Shown here in pieces: positions 5,118 to 5,415 of a stretch of 5,415 nucleotides of DNA (within the stretch, counting starts at the first letter, position 1; each line of letters starts with the position of its first letter). Where the stretch lies: positions 1 through 5,415 of the forward strand of contig JAAZAQ010000311.1 of NCBI GenBank assembly GCA_012514225.1, given 5' to 3'. The position numbers and the translations under genes are program-made. A model generated the notes under the pieces. That model was not told the DNA's origin, ran no database searches, and saw only the letters and a list, made by a program, of their open reading frames with translations. Source of the DNA: Clostridiales bacterium. GTDB lineage: Bacteria; Bacillota; Clostridia; Christensenellales; Aristaeellaceae.

Positions 5118-5415
5118 TTGCCATCAGAATACATTCTTGAGATGAACGGCATCTCCAAGAGCTACGGCGAGAGCGCGGTGCTCAGGGACGTGACGCTCAA
5201 GGTGCGCCCCGGTGAAATCCACGCCCTGCTGGGGGAGAACGGCGCGGGCAAATCCACGCTGATGAACATCCTCTTTGGCATGCCCGTCATCCACGGCACC
5301 GGCGGGTTCCAGGGCGAAATCCGGCTGGGCGGGGAGGTTTCGCACATCCTGTCCCCGCAGGACGCCATGCAGCAGGGCATCGGGATGGTGCACCAGGAGT
5401 TCATGCTCATCCCCG
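5118..5415 (+). CDS. Sugar/nucleoside-type ABC transporter ATP-binding protein (5' part)
   Basis: Only the first 99 residues lie in the window. They match the N-terminal half of the first ATPase domain in RbsA/MglA/YufO-type proteins: YILEMNGISKSYGE, then Walker A GENGAGKST at 39-47, and the Q-loop in GMVHQEF (Q93). Full-length members are about 500 residues with two ATPase domains; the second is not visible here. It should energise import of the ligand carried by the upstream DUF3798 protein, with permeases further right. The start is taken as TTG at 5118 because GGAGG (5108-5112) lies 5 bases upstream and the residues before Met9 fit the family. An in-frame ATG at 5142 lacks a ribosome binding site and would cut into the first strand. 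The 112-bp gap after the binding-protein gene contains a hairpin. Confidence 0.92.
   Translation, partial: MPSEYILEMNGISKSYGESAVLRDVTLKVRPGEIHALLGENGAGKSTLMNILFGMPVIHGTGGFQGEIRLGGEVSHILSPQDAMQQGIGMVHQEFMLIP

Overview
The window is GC-rich bacterial DNA, densely coding, with strong AGGAGG-type ribosome binding sites. It probably comes from a strict anaerobe. The evidence is a monomeric [FeFe] hydrogenase with its small [2Fe-2S] partner, an exported FMN-binding protein and a DUF3798-type binding protein, a mix typical of fermentative Clostridia and of Synergistota. Neither exported protein has a lipobox cysteine, which fits a diderm lineage such as Synergistota slightly better than a monoderm one, but the phylum cannot be settled from this window.

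Layout. Positions 1-3611 are read on the minus strand, from right to left: mscL (3611-3153), a HAD phosphatase (3152-2511) and a strong intrinsic terminator (2488-2463). A new promoter (about 2402-2430) then serves a thioredoxin-like [2Fe-2S] ferredoxin (2370-2095) and a monomeric [FeFe] hydrogenase (2085-574). A further promoter (about 455-483) serves an exported tandem FMN-binding protein (403 to beyond position 1). From 3869 the plus strand carries a DUF3798 periplasmic-binding-type protein (3869-5005), an intercistronic hairpin, and the start of a sugar/nucleoside-type ABC transporter ATPase (5118 onward). The two halves are divided by a 257-bp divergent promoter region (3612-3868).

How the genes work together. 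The ferredoxin and hydrogenase form a tight two-gene unit for H2 metabolism. The FMN-binding protein may be an extracytoplasmic flavin electron carrier, though no direct link to the hydrogenase is shown. mscL and the HAD gene are joined by a TGAATG junction and are probably translationally coupled. The binding protein and ATPase are the start of an uptake operon whose substrate is unknown and whose permeases should lie beyond the right edge.

The points most worth a second look are a zinc-ribbon tail on MscL, the orphan DUF3798 transporter, an FNR-like box sitting on the predicted transcription start of that transporter, and a nearly exact internal duplication in the FMN-binding protein. No RNA genes, CRISPR arrays, insertion sequences or phage genes were seen.
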